50,249 bases of DNA from JALYUM01 sp036688685 (lineage in GTDB: Bacteria > Pseudomonadota > Gammaproteobacteria > Burkholderiales > Burkholderiaceae_D): NCBI RefSeq assembly GCF_036688685.1, contig NZ_JAQQPS010000033.1:1-50249 (forward strand). Direction: 5' to 3'. The position numbers and the translations under genes were made by a program. Shown here in pieces: positions 1 through 8,290 of this stretch (its first letter is position 1; every line of letters starts with the position of its first letter). The notes beneath the pieces are model-generated. The model saw nothing but the letters and a program-made list of their open reading frames with translations, searched no databases and had not been told where the DNA came from.

Positions 1-719
1 CCCCCCCCGCGCCGGTACACCGGGATGTACATCACGAAGCCGGACTGCACATTGCGGCCGTTTTCCTGGATCAGGCGCACCTTGCCGGAGGCCGCCGCCT
101 GGCCGCTGTCGCGCGCGCGCTCCAGGGCGCGCCGGCGGGTGGGATCGGTGAGCATGTCGAAGCCGGTGGCGCGCAGGTTCAGGCCGGTGAACGGCTCGAT
201 GTGGGTGATGCTGCTGTACAGGGTGCGCAGGCCAGCGGGGCGGATCGCGTAGTCGGGCAAGCCGTCGGCACGGATGCGTGCCAGGTGGGCCGGCAGCTGC
301 GCCGGCTGGACCAGTTCGGACAAGGCGATGCCCTGGATGCCCGGGAAGCGCTGCGCCAGCTTGACGGAGTCGACGAACAGGTGGAAGTCGGCGCGCGAGA
401 CTTGCATCGACCCGAGCAGGAAAGCCTGGGTGGCGCGCTCGACCTGTTCGTAGGTGGCCATGCGCTCTTCCAGCCGGCGCACGCCCTGGCGCGCTTCGAC
501 ATCGAACTGGGCCTGCCAGTAGCGCTCGAACTGCTGATGGGCGATGCGCCAGGCGCCCCACGTGGCGGCCAGTGCCAAAGCGCACACGAACAGCGCCAGC
601 ACCAGCGGCCGGCGCCGGCTCAGCGACAGCATGGCGCGCAACATGACCGGGCCGCGCCGCGCGGGCGCAGCGGCGTTGCCAGATTGGTCAGAAATGCGTA
701 CACGCGGTCCAAGGGTCAT
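1..719 (-). CDS. CHASE-domain membrane sensor, N-terminal part only
   Basis: The reading frame starts with ATG at 719 behind a weak GAGATGAAG ribosome site and is still open at the left edge, so only the first ~239 residues are present. A hydrophobic segment at about residues 38-57 follows an arginine-rich stretch and looks like a membrane anchor. The extracytoplasmic part that follows resembles a CHASE ligand-binding domain (FPGIQGIALSELV and the later FVMYIPVYRR region). CHASE domains usually precede a histidine kinase or GGDEF/EAL output, which would lie outside the window. A second in-frame ATG at 644 is an alternative start. The domain call rests on pattern recognition; the output domain is unknown. 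Confidence 0.7.
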   Translation of the reverse strand, partial: MTLGPRVRISDQSGNAAAPARRGPVMLRAMLSLSRRRPLVLALFVCALALAATWGAWRIAHQQFERYWQAQFDVEARQGVRRLEERMATYEQVERATQAFLLGSMQVSRADFHLFVDSVKLAQRFPGIQGIALSELVQPAQLPAHLARIRADGLPDYAIRPAGLRTLYSSITHIEPFTGLNLRATGFDMLTDPTRRRALERARDSGQAAASGKVRLIQENGRNVQSGFVMYIPVYRRGG

Positions 720-837
720 TGCTTCATCTCATTGCTGTATGACAATCATTATGGCGCAAGCCCGCCACCCTGGCGCGCCACGTTGGAATTATTTGCTGAT
801 TTTAAAGCAGTGCCAGCTTCACCGAAACACACCCGCG

Positions 838-3234
838 TCAGAACAGGGTTTGCTGGGGGCTGGTCAGCAAGGTGAAATCGTCGTCGACAAAGGGCAGGAT
901 GGCGTCGGCAATTGGCTGCAACTGGCGTTCGATATAGTGCGCATAGTCGATCGGCGCGCTGACTGCTTCGAGCGGCTGCGGGCCGGCGGTGGTCATCAGG
1001 TAGGCGATGGTGCCGCCGTTCTGGTATTGCAGCGGGCGGCTATGGGCCAGGTTGAACGCATCGGCACTGCGCGCGGCGCGCACGTGCGGCGGCACGTTGC
1101 GCTCGTAGTCGTCGAGCGTGCGGCGCAGGCGCTTGCGGTATACCAGCAAGTCGTCCTGCGCACCGGCGAGCGTGTCGCGCACATATTGCTGCAGGTAGTC
1201 GCGGTAGGGCTGGCCACGAAAAATGCGGCCGTACAGTTCCTGCTGAAACTGCCGGGCCAGAGGCGTCCAGTCCGAGCGCACCGTCTCCAGGCCTTTGTAG
1301 ACCATGACATCGGCGCCACCGGGGCCGCGTGCGAGGCCGGCGTAGCGCTTCTTGCTGCCCTCGTCGGAACCGCGGATGGTGGGCATCAGGAAGCGCCGGT
1401 AATGGGTTTCGTACTGCAGTTCCATGGCGTTGCTCAGACCGTACTCGCTACCCAGGTGGGCCGTGAACCAGGCATTCACGTGCGCCACAATTGCGCGGCC
1501 GATGGCGTCGGCCTCCTCGTCGGTATGGGCGCGGCCCAGCCAGACGAAGGTCGAATCGGTGTCGCCGTAGATCACCTGGTAACCATCGTCTTCGACCAGG
1601 GCGCGGGTCTGGTGCATGATCGCGTGGCCGCGCATGGTGATCGACGAGGCCAGGCGCGGGTCGAAAAAACGGCAGCCGGGGGTGCCCAGTACGCCGTACA
1701 TCGCGTTCATGATGATTTTTAAAGCCTGCGAGAGCGGCTTGTTGTGGGCGCGCTTGGCGGCGTCGCGCCCTTCCGAGATCTGTTTCACGATGGCCGGCAG
1801 GCAGTGTTTGGTACGCGAGAAGCGGGCCTGCATGAAGCCATCGACCGTCTCGCGGGGGTCAGTGCTGCGCATACCCTCGACCAGGCCGACCGGGTCGATC
1901 AGGAAGGTGCGGATGATCGACGGGTACAGGCTTTTGTAGTCCAGCACCAGCACCGAATCGTACAACCCCGAGCGCGATGCCATCACGAAGCCGCCCGGAC
2001 TGTCGGCCGCCGCCACGTCGCCCAGGTTGGGTGCAACAAAGCCCTGGCGATGCATGACCGGCATGTACAGGTGCTCGAACGCGGCGACCGAACCGCCGCT
2101 GCGGTCGGCCGCCAGACCGGTGACGCTGGCGCGCTCGAGCAAAAAGGTCATCAGATCGGTGTGATCAAAAATGCGGGTGACCAGTTCGCAGTCCTTCAGG
2201 TTGTAGCGCGCCAGCGCCGGCTTGTCCTCGGCGAAGCGGCGGTTGATTTCGGCCATGCGGTCATACGGGTTGTCGATTGCCTTGCCTTCGCCCAGCAGCG
2301 TTTGCGCGACGTTCTCCAGGCTAAAGGATGGAAAACTCCAGGTGGCGCTTTTCAGGGCCTCGATGCCGTCGACCACCAGGCGGCCGGCGATACCGGCAAA
2401 AAAGTGGCCCTGGCGAGCGCCATGTTCGCGCCACGTCATCGGGCTGCCGTCGCGGCCAAGCGCCAGCGGCAGGTGGAACTGGTCGGCGTGGCGCTGCAGG
2501 ATGCGCAGGTCGAACTGGATCACGTTCCAGCCGATGAGGACGTCCGGGTCGTGGCGCGCGACCCAGCCGATGAAGGCTTCCAGCAACTGCTGGCGGGTGT
2601 CGAGGTAGACCAGGTTGAAGTCGACCTCGCTGGCGTCGCCGTTCGGTGGGCCCAGCATGTAGACGTCGCGCTGGCCGCAGCCTTCGAGCGCGATCGAATA
2701 CAGTTCGCCGCGCTGGGTGGTTTCGATATCGAAGGAGGCCAGCGTCAGGGTCGGGCGGTAGGCGCCGGCGGCCGGCTTGAGCACGCAGTCGAGCAGTGCG
2801 CCGCCGGGGCCGGGCTGCCCGCTAAAACTCACCGGTGCAGTAATGAAGCGCTCCATCAGGTAGCGTTCGGGCGGGCGGATATCGGCTTCGTAGACATCGA
2901 CGCCGTGCTCGCGCAGGCGCTGGGCCAGTTTCAGCAAGGTGCGGTACTGCCTGCAATACAGGCCGAACACGGGCCGGTGCTGGAAGTCCAGCAGGGATAG
3001 TGGGCGCAGGTCGGCATCGCGTTCGCCGTGCAACACCTGTTCGGCCTGCTCTTTCTGGGCCAGCGGGATGAACGCGACCGCCGTCTGCAGCGGCAGGCGC
3101 AACACGCGCGCGCCGGCGTCCGTGGCGACCCAGAGGTCGACCTCGGTCCCGTGCGGCGTATCGCGCCAGTGCCGCGTCAATAAAAATCCCTGCTCGTCCA
3201 AGGTCTGCCTTCGGTGTGCCAAGGGCGCCATCAT
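838..3234 (-). CDS. polB: DNA polymerase II (family B)
   Basis: 798 residues, against 783 for the Escherichia coli enzyme, and alignable to it from memory over the whole length. It is a 5'-3' polymerase with 3'-5' proofreading used in lesion bypass and replication restart. The exonuclease Exo I motif FDIET lies at residues 168-172. The polymerase motif A region (DYKSLYPSII) is near residue 430 and motif C (YGDTDST) near 555. The C-terminus ends QQTLF, a PCNA/beta-clamp-binding style tail like the GQLGLF of the E. coli protein. The N-terminus is about 13 residues longer than in E. coli and begins with two adjacent ATG codons without a strong ribosome site, so the start is uncertain. I saw no canonical LexA box (CTGT-N8-ACAG) upstream. 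Confidence 0.97.
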   Translation of the reverse strand: MMAPLAHRRQTLDEQGFLLTRHWRDTPHGTEVDLWVATDAGARVLRLPLQTAVAFIPLAQKEQAEQVLHGERDADLRPLSLLDFQHRPVFGLYCRQYRTLLKLAQRLREHGVDVYEADIRPPERYLMERFITAPVSFSGQPGPGGALLDCVLKPAAGAYRPTLTLASFDIETTQRGELYSIALEGCGQRDVYMLGPPNGDASEVDFNLVYLDTRQQLLEAFIGWVARHDPDVLIGWNVIQFDLRILQRHADQFHLPLALGRDGSPMTWREHGARQGHFFAGIAGRLVVDGIEALKSATWSFPSFSLENVAQTLLGEGKAIDNPYDRMAEINRRFAEDKPALARYNLKDCELVTRIFDHTDLMTFLLERASVTGLAADRSGGSVAAFEHLYMPVMHRQGFVAPNLGDVAAADSPGGFVMASRSGLYDSVLVLDYKSLYPSIIRTFLIDPVGLVEGMRSTDPRETVDGFMQARFSRTKHCLPAIVKQISEGRDAAKRAHNKPLSQALKIIMNAMYGVLGTPGCRFFDPRLASSITMRGHAIMHQTRALVEDDGYQVIYGDTDSTFVWLGRAHTDEEADAIGRAIVAHVNAWFTAHLGSEYGLSNAMELQYETHYRRFLMPTIRGSDEGSKKRYAGLARGPGGADVMVYKGLETVRSDWTPLARQFQQELYGRIFRGQPYRDYLQQYVRDTLAGAQDDLLVYRKRLRRTLDDYERNVPPHVRAARSADAFNLAHSRPLQYQNGGTIAYLMTTAGPQPLEAVSAPIDYAHYIERQLQPIADAILPFVDDDFTLLTSPQQTLF

Positions 3235-3244
3235 ACCAATCCAG

Positions 3245-3266
3245 CCTGCACCGGATCGTCTGCAGG
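3245..3266. promoter_or_regulatory. Inverted repeat between polB and the NIPSNAP gene
   Basis: CCTGCA at 3245-3250 and TGCAGG at 3261-3266 are perfect 6-base arms around a 10-base spacer, between the divergent starts of polB and the next gene. A TATAAT hexamer at 3274-3279 reads rightward and could be the -10 of the NIPSNAP gene. It is not a LexA consensus. It may be an operator or chance. Confidence 0.3.
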
Positions 3267-3306
3267 ACGACGTTATAATTTGGCCACACCCTCATCAAGG
3301 AAACCC

Positions 3307-3633
3307 ATGATCATCGAACTGCGCGTCTACCACTGCCTGCCCGGCCGGCTCCCTGCGCTCAATGCGCGTTTTGAAAACACCACGCTGGCATTCTGGGAAA
3401 AATACGGCATCCGCCAGGTCGGCTTTTTCACCACGCTGGTCGGCGCCAGCAACCACGCCCTGACCTACATGCTGGAATGGGACAGCCTGGCCGAGCGCGA
3501 AACCCGCTGGGGCGCCTTCTCGGCCGATCCGGCCTGGCTGGCCGCGCGCGCCGCGTCGGAAGCGCAGGCGCCCATCGTGGAGCGCATCGAAAATTCCTTC
3601 CTGGTACCCACCGGCTACTCGGCACTGAAATAA
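3307..3633 (+). CDS. NIPSNAP-family protein
   Basis: 108 residues starting at ATG 3307 with AAGGA 7 bases upstream. The opening MIIELRVYHCLPGRLP and the pattern of an aromatic-rich ferredoxin-like alpha/beta fold (FWEKYGIRQVGFF, LTYMLEWDSL) match the single-domain bacterial NIPSNAP proteins, a dimeric alpha-beta-barrel family. The biochemical role of such bacterial members is generally not known. It is divergent from polB and is followed 130 bases later by an ABC transporter on the same strand, with no sign that the two are linked. No signal peptide or membrane segment is visible. Confidence 0.85.
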   Translation: MIIELRVYHCLPGRLPALNARFENTTLAFWEKYGIRQVGFFTTLVGASNHALTYMLEWDSLAERETRWGAFSADPAWLAARAASEAQAPIVERIENSFLVPTGYSALK

Positions 3634-3763
3634 GCGCGCGCCGGACCAGCCCAGCGCGCACGATGACCATTCATACCGTGAAACATGCCGCCTGTCGCGC
3701 AACGACGATCGGCGCCATGGCCGCGCTCTACAGTGATGTATTCCCACTGTCCGGAGCCGTGCC

Positions 3764-4639
3764 ATGTCATCCCTGCTGGAGCTGCAGAACGTCACCAAAA
3801 CTTTCGGCAAGGGCGTCACTGCCGTGGCCGACCTGTCGCTGCGCCTGGCGCCGGGCGTGGTTGGCCTGATCGGCCACAACGGCGCCGGCAAAACCACGCT
3901 GATGCAGATGATCGCCACGCTCAGCGCACCGACCAGCGGGCGCATCCTGTTCGATGGTGTCGACATCGCAAAACGGCCGGAGACCATCCGCCGCCGCCTG
4001 GGCTTTCTGCCGCAGGACTTCGGCGTGTACCGCAACCTGACGGCGCTCGAATTCATGCAGTATTTTGCGGCGCTCAAGGGCGTGCGCGACCCGGCGCGCG
4101 TGCGCCGCCTGCTGGAACTGGTGAACCTGCACGAGCAGGCCGGGCGCATGGCCAGCACCTTCTCCGGCGGCATGCTGCGCCGCCTCGGCATCGCCCAGGC
4201 GCTGCTCAACGACCCGGACATCCTGGTGGTCGACGAACCCACCGCCGGCCTCGATCCGGAGGAGCGCCTGCGCTTTCGCAACCTGCTCGCGGACCTGGGT
4301 TGCGACAAGCTCGTGATCCTCTCGACGCACATCGTGTCCGACGTCGAAACCATCGCCGGCCAGCTGGCCATCATGCGCAGCGGCCGGCTGGTCGCTTGCG
4401 CCACGCCGGAGCAGATCCTGGCCCGTGCGCGCGGCCAGGTGTGGGCGGCCAGTGTCGACGCGGCCGAGGTTGACCACCTGCGCGCCAGCACGCATGTCCT
4501 GCAGGCGCTGCGTCAGGGCGAGAAGGTGGCGCTGCGCATCGCCCATCCGCACCCGCCCTGCCCTGGCGCGCAACTGTCCGAACCGAACCTGGAAGAAGCG
4601 TTGATGGCGCAGCGCTACGCGGTGCTGGAGCCGGCATGA
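3764..4639 (+). CDS. ABC transporter ATP-binding protein
   Basis: 291 residues; ATG at 3764 with GGAG upstream. All ABC ATPase motifs are present: Walker A GHNGAGKT at 37-44, signature FSGGM at 133-137, Walker B ILVVDEPT at 153-160, D-loop AGLD and switch histidine at 189. The type resembles the CcmA/DrrA-like ATPases that pair with ABC-2 permeases rather than importer ATPases. The stop overlaps the ATG of the following membrane gene by 4 bases, indicating translational coupling. The substrate cannot be told from the sequence; multisubunit ABC-2 exporters of this type carry polymers, antibiotics or peptides. Confidence 0.92.
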   Translation: MSSLLELQNVTKTFGKGVTAVADLSLRLAPGVVGLIGHNGAGKTTLMQMIATLSAPTSGRILFDGVDIAKRPETIRRRLGFLPQDFGVYRNLTALEFMQYFAALKGVRDPARVRRLLELVNLHEQAGRMASTFSGGMLRRLGIAQALLNDPDILVVDEPTAGLDPEERLRFRNLLADLGCDKLVILSTHIVSDVETIAGQLAIMRSGRLVACATPEQILARARGQVWAASVDAAEVDHLRASTHVLQALRQGEKVALRIAHPHPPCPGAQLSEPNLEEALMAQRYAVLEPA

Positions 4640-6192
4640 AGCGCGCGGATATGGAGACGATCGCCACCCTGGCCTGGATCGAAACCCGCACCCGCGTGCG
4701 CCGCCCGGCCACGCTGGTGACGGTGCTGGCGGTGGTGGTGCTGACCTGGCTGATCGTGGTCGACCCGGCCAGCGGCATGACCATGATCGCCAGCCATGGC
4801 GCACGGGTGCGCTACACCAGTGCGGCGCTGGCGGTCGGCACCGCATCGATGGCGACGCTGCTGTTCATGATCGCAGGTTTCTTCCTGCTGCGCGGCCGCG
4901 CTGCCGAAGACCTGCGCTGCGGGATCGGCGCCGTGATCGGTGCCAGCACCCACGGCGGCATGCTGTTCCTGGTGGCCCGCTTTTGCGGCGCCGTGCTGTA
5001 CCTGGCCACCTTGACCGGCGCGTTTATGCTCACCGTGCTGGCCTGCCACCTGGTGCGTGGCGAGGGACCGATCGAGCTGGTGGTCTACCTGCAAACCTAC
5101 ATGCTGGTGCTGGGACCGATGGCGCTGTTCACCGCCGCCTGCGCGACCCTGTTCGACAGCTGGGCGCCGCTGATGGGCAAGGCGGGCGATCTCTTATTTT
5201 TTTGCATCTGGACCGCGCAAATCGCGTTACTTGCCACTGCCGCGCACGGCGCACCAAGCGCGCTCGCGGCCGACATGATGGGCATGACCGCACTGATTAC
5301 GTCCATGGCGCCCTACCTCGACGTGCACCACACCATGCTCGGCATCGCCGATTTCGAGCGCAGCCAGGCGGCGCTGACCCTGCCGCCAACACTGTGGACC
5401 CCCTCGCTGGCGGGAATGCGCTGCATCAGCGCGCTGCTGGCATTGCTGCCCTTGCTACTGGCGCTGCGGGTATTCCACCGCTTCTCGCCGGATCGCGTGC
5501 GGCCGGCGCGCGCACGCGCGCGCCGCTCGCCGCTGGCGCTGGTCGACAGCGCTCTGCGCCCACTCTCCCGCCTGACCCAGCCGCTGTTCTTGCTGGCTGC
5601 CCGCCTGCCCGGCGGCGCCGGACAAACCGTGGGCGAGATCGCGCTGACCCTGAGCGCCGCACCCTCCGCCATCGCCTTGTTGCTGGCAGCCCAGGTGCTG
5701 GCCGTGGCGCTGCCCACGCCGGCGCTGGGCGCCCTGGCGCTGGGCTGCGTGGCGTGCTGGGGCGTGCTGATTGCGGACCTGTCGACGCGCGACGGCGACG
5801 CGGCCTGCGCCAGTCTCACCGGCGCCGTGCCCGGCGGCGCCGCTCGCCGCTACTGGCGCCAGCTGGCGGCAACGTGCTGGTTGGGATGGCTGTTCACCGG
5901 CCTGGTGGCCTGGCGTCTGGCGGCAGCCGATCCCGTGCGCGGCGGCGCGCTGCTGGCGGGCGTGTTCGCGCTGGCCGCCTTTGCCAGCCTGCTCGGGAGC
6001 ACCAGCGGCACGGCGCGCACTTTCCTCGCGCTGTTCCTGCTCGGGCTGTATTGCAGCATCAATATCGACACGCTCGCCTGGGTCGACATGGTGGGCTTCC
6101 ACGGGTCGGCCACCGCGAAATCGGCAGGGGCATGGGCTGGCGCCGGTCTGCTGGCTGCATGCGGCGGGCACTGGTGTAACCGCCGCACTTAA
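4636..6192 (+). CDS. ABC transporter permease (ABC-2-like)
   Basis: 518 residues, starting inside the last codons of the ATPase gene (ATGA overlap at 4636-4639). It is strongly hydrophobic with about ten to twelve likely membrane segments, e.g. residues 26-45 (ATLVTVLAVVVLTWLIVV), 65-87 and a run of them at the C-terminal end. A cytoplasmic arginine-rich loop (RPARARARRSPL) separates the halves. It is the only membrane partner visible for the ATPase. The alternative ATG at codon 6 is also possible. No specific family name is claimed beyond ABC transporter membrane protein. Confidence 0.85.
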   Translation: MKRADMETIATLAWIETRTRVRRPATLVTVLAVVVLTWLIVVDPASGMTMIASHGARVRYTSAALAVGTASMATLLFMIAGFFLLRGRAAEDLRCGIGAVIGASTHGGMLFLVARFCGAVLYLATLTGAFMLTVLACHLVRGEGPIELVVYLQTYMLVLGPMALFTAACATLFDSWAPLMGKAGDLLFFCIWTAQIALLATAAHGAPSALAADMMGMTALITSMAPYLDVHHTMLGIADFERSQAALTLPPTLWTPSLAGMRCISALLALLPLLLALRVFHRFSPDRVRPARARARRSPLALVDSALRPLSRLTQPLFLLAARLPGGAGQTVGEIALTLSAAPSAIALLLAAQVLAVALPTPALGALALGCVACWGVLIADLSTRDGDAACASLTGAVPGGAARRYWRQLAATCWLGWLFTGLVAWRLAAADPVRGGALLAGVFALAAFASLLGSTSGTARTFLALFLLGLYCSINIDTLAWVDMVGFHGSATAKSAGAWAGAGLLAACGGHWCNRRT

Positions 6193-6357
6193 CATCGGAC
6201 TACGCGTATCCTGCAACCCGACGAGGGCCGCGCCGAGCTTGCGACCATCTTATCAGCCGTCGCCATCGCAGGAAGTGGCGTGGGAATAGTGAATGCAGTT
6301 GCGACGCCTATAGCAGCTGATGTTTTATCTGTGCTGAAAGCTTCGCTACAACGGTAG
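6193..6357 (+). pseudogene. Remnant of a coding sequence (C-terminal fragment)
   Basis: Directly after the permease stop the same frame stays open for 54 codons to TAG at 6355. The product looks like a real protein tail: polar LQPDEGRAELATIL, then a hydrophobic glycine/alanine stretch (AIAGSGVGIVNAVATPI) and an amphipathic end (DVLSVLKASLQR). There is no ATG and no upstream ribosome site in frame; a GTG at 6280 after GGAAG could start only a 25-residue peptide. I read it as the end of a gene whose front was lost, or as a small hydrophobic peptide. It marks the left border of the AT-richer patch. Confidence 0.35.
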
Positions 6358-6367
6358 CGCGCAACAG

Positions 6368-6907
6368 CTACTTGGGTGTGCTAGCGCCTGCTGCTCCTTG
6401 CGCTGCCGCCGCTGCAGGCGTGGTCGTTACTGCGCTGGCAACCACAGCCGAAATCACCGCTGCCTGTTGTACAATTTGCGCTGCGGAAATAGTCGCTTGT
6501 GCGTCCTTTATTTCTTTTCCTCCAAAATGTTTCCAAGCCTTCTTGGCCATTTTATTCGCTTGCTTATACATCCATCCTTCGTACGTCCTGCTGGCCGCTG
6601 CGATCCACGTTACGTTATCTCGATTTCCATGTACTTCGGCAACGGGGTGGTAAATATCGTCTGTTGAGTTATATTTCCAGGTAATCATCCCTTGTTTATC
6701 ATTCTCTTGATAGTAGAACGAAATATGGAACGATTGGACTTTACCGTTTCCTTTATCTGTTACGCACGAAACATGCCACCTGTAGTCGTACTCTGTTTTA
6801 TCGTTGCTTCCTAGCAGTCCATCCCAAATATTGGGAAGAAAAATGCAGCGAGGATTAACATGCGGCAATGAAACTGCCTTGCGCGTATCGACAAATTGAC
6901 GAGACAT
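6368..6907 (-). CDS. Orphan hypothetical protein with alanine-rich tail
   Basis: 179 residues, ATG at 6907 preceded by AGGAAG. I do not recognise the family. Residues ~25-125 look like a compact globular domain rich in Trp, Tyr and His (YRWHVSCV, FHISFYYQENDK, TYEGWMYKQANKMAKKAW). The last 40 residues turn into an alanine/valine-rich helix ending in AAAAAQGAAGASTPK, which could be a membrane-seeking or coiled tail. No signal peptide is visible. Codon use is clearly AT-richer than in the flanking transporter and fdhD genes, which suggests recent acquisition. A perfect inverted repeat sits at its promoter. Function unknown. Confidence 0.75.
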   Translation of the reverse strand: MSRQFVDTRKAVSLPHVNPRCIFLPNIWDGLLGSNDKTEYDYRWHVSCVTDKGNGKVQSFHISFYYQENDKQGMITWKYNSTDDIYHPVAEVHGNRDNVTWIAAASRTYEGWMYKQANKMAKKAWKHFGGKEIKDAQATISAAQIVQQAAVISAVVASAVTTTPAAAAAQGAAGASTPK

Positions 6908-6924
6908 TTGATTATCTTCCTAAA

Positions 6925-6949
6925 ATTAGAGATCAGTAAGCGTACTGAT
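6925..6949 (-). promoter_or_regulatory. Promoter/operator of the orphan gene
   Basis: On the minus strand a TCTAAT hexamer (6925-6930) lies 17 bases before the gene start and could be the -10 element. Immediately upstream is a perfect inverted repeat, ATCAGTA (6932-6938), spacer AGCG, TACTGAT (6943-6949), which would fall between the -10 and -35 positions. That placement is typical of a repressor operator. The -35 itself is poor (CTGCAT). Confidence 0.45.
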
Positions 6950-7543
6950 GCAGGCGCTGTGATGGCCGGATGTTCGCAATTCTGGTAATCAGGTAAAAAA
7001 CTGGATGGCGACTGATGCTTGATCGATTGAACAACGCTACCATAGATTGCGAGAGATCGGCAATCCAAATATGCCCTGGCGTGTTGCAAAAACTTCCGCT
7101 TCGGATACAGAGTAAGGGTAGGCCCGGAAAGTACAACATTAAAACCCGTTCTGGATTGTGACGGTATAAATCTCGGCACTGCGGGGATTTCGATAGATGA
7201 ACACAAATTGCACCCGCATACTAGTTAATGCTTTGAAGCGCGTTGATTGTGATTGCCGGTTCGCGCACACGTCCGGCGGCGCCAAGTCGGCTCGGATCGA
7301 CCTCATCGCCGCGCTGATTTTTGTCCGGCCAAGTGCGACGCCGGGGTCTGTACGCAGCGAGTGGATCGATCAACTGATTACAACGGCTTCTTGCAGATCA
7401 CACGAACCGTGGCTGCGATGTTTAAAGCGCATGGCATTTTTGGTGGTGCATCGGTTATCGTTTGACTAATCTGCGTTTGGTTTGAGCCAAATCAAACATC
7501 TCCTCCCTATGTTTTGAGCATCCTTTTGCACTGTTAAGCTCGG
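6950..7543. other. Gap between the orphan gene and the lectin leader
   Basis: About 600 bases without a convincing gene. Short frames exist on both strands; the most protein-like is a 70-codon plus-strand frame ending at 7465 (DRSTDYNGFLQITRT and AAMFKAHGIFGGASVIV), but it has no good ribosome site and no recognisable family, so it may be decayed sequence. TTGCAC at 7526-7531 could be a -35 element for the lectin leader, without a clear -10. Confidence 0.4.
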
Positions 7544-7556
7544 TTCACAATGTGAA
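7544..7556. promoter_or_regulatory. 13-base palindrome upstream of the lectin leader
   Basis: TTCACA (7544-7549), one central A, TGTGAA (7551-7556): perfect 6-base arms. It lies where a -10 element or operator for the lectin gene would be expected, 18 bases after TTGCAC. It resembles a regulator binding site; which regulator cannot be told. Confidence 0.35.
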
Positions 7557-7563
7557 TTGAAGT

Positions 7564-7682
7564 AGCGCAAAGCGCTGACTTCTGACCCGCCAGGCAGAGA
7601 CCTGCGGCGCGGTCGAATGCGCTTTGTTCGGAGGACACACCGTCCGCCAATTCCGGTTGATTTTTATAATCTACCCAGGAGG
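7564..7682 (+). promoter_or_regulatory. Structured 5' leader of the lectin gene
   Basis: Several mutually compatible or alternative stems are visible. AGCGC (7564-7568) pairs with GCGCT (7572-7576). Alternatively CAAAGCGC (7568-7575) pairs with GCGCTTTG (7619-7626), enclosing CAGG (7591-7594)/CCTG (7601-7604). A last hairpin GGTTGATT (7655-7662)/AATCTACC (7668-7675), with one T-T mismatch, ends directly before the Shine-Dalgarno AGGAGG (7677-7682). The first two stems share bases and exclude each other, as in switching leaders. I recognise no named riboswitch. Confidence 0.4.
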
Positions 7683-7686
7683 CGTT

Positions 7687-8079
7687 ATGGAAGCATTGGC
7701 AGGCAAAAAGCAGATGTCATTCGGTGGCAAAGGCGGAAGTTTTAGTTCCATTCAAGATACCGGTGGCAAGCAAGTGGTGATCAGAGGCGGCACGCAAATC
7801 GATTCGATTCAAATCGGAAATTCCAGATATGGCGGCGATGGTGGAAACCCGGTGGCGAATTTCAAATTGCCGGCCGACGGCAAATTTTCGATTTTGCGCA
7901 TGTGCATCAATCACGATGTGGTGGGCTACATCCGGTTGACGTGCGATGGCACGATCTACGAAGCAGGCCAGGTCACTGGCGATGGCGATCTGGACTTCGG
8001 CAGTGGTCTGCCGGTCTCCTTCGCAGGCGTCGCCAGTGGGTCCAAAGTCGACATGCTCCTGTTTAACACGTTCTTCTAA
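7687..8079 (+). CDS. Jacalin-like lectin domain protein
   Basis: 130 residues from ATG 7687, chosen because a full AGGAGG lies 4 bases upstream; a longer in-frame start at 7624 lacks one. The sequence has the marks of a beta-prism I (jacalin-related) lectin: GGKGG at 13-17 with a following phenylalanine, an IDSIQI strand at 38-43, a second YGGDGG at 48-53, and a C-terminal F-A-G-x-A-S-G-S-K-V-D motif at 112-122 of the type that forms the sugar site, then a final strand ending NTFF. It is a single minimal domain without signal peptide, so it is either cytoplasmic or exported by another route. It would bind carbohydrate; the ligand is unknown. No enzymatic domain is attached. Confidence 0.75.
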   Translation: MEALAGKKQMSFGGKGGSFSSIQDTGGKQVVIRGGTQIDSIQIGNSRYGGDGGNPVANFKLPADGKFSILRMCINHDVVGYIRLTCDGTIYEAGQVTGDGDLDFGSGLPVSFAGVASGSKVDMLLFNTFF

Positions 8080-8290
8080 AAGCGCCCGGCGTGCTCGCGA
8101 CCGTCTTCCGTTCGCGGCACGTCCTTCGCCCCACCTCGTTCTACACAACTCGACAGCATCCCGATTTTGCGTCGCGCTTTGCGGGTCTGCGCCGAGGCGC
8201 GGACGTCGGGCATCTGGTGTCGACCAACCCGCCCTGACCGCCGGGCGCGGATCGCCTGAAAGAGCGGCCCCCACCGCAGCACCGCCGGCA

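Noticed and set aside
3235..3306. LexA (SOS) box in front of polB
   Set aside because: No CTGT-N8-ACAG match; only the CCTGCA dyad is present.
7197..7469. Overlapping 90- and 70-codon plus-strand frames in the gap before the lectin
   Set aside because: No ribosome site and no family; the second has a protein-like end but cannot be told from decayed sequence.
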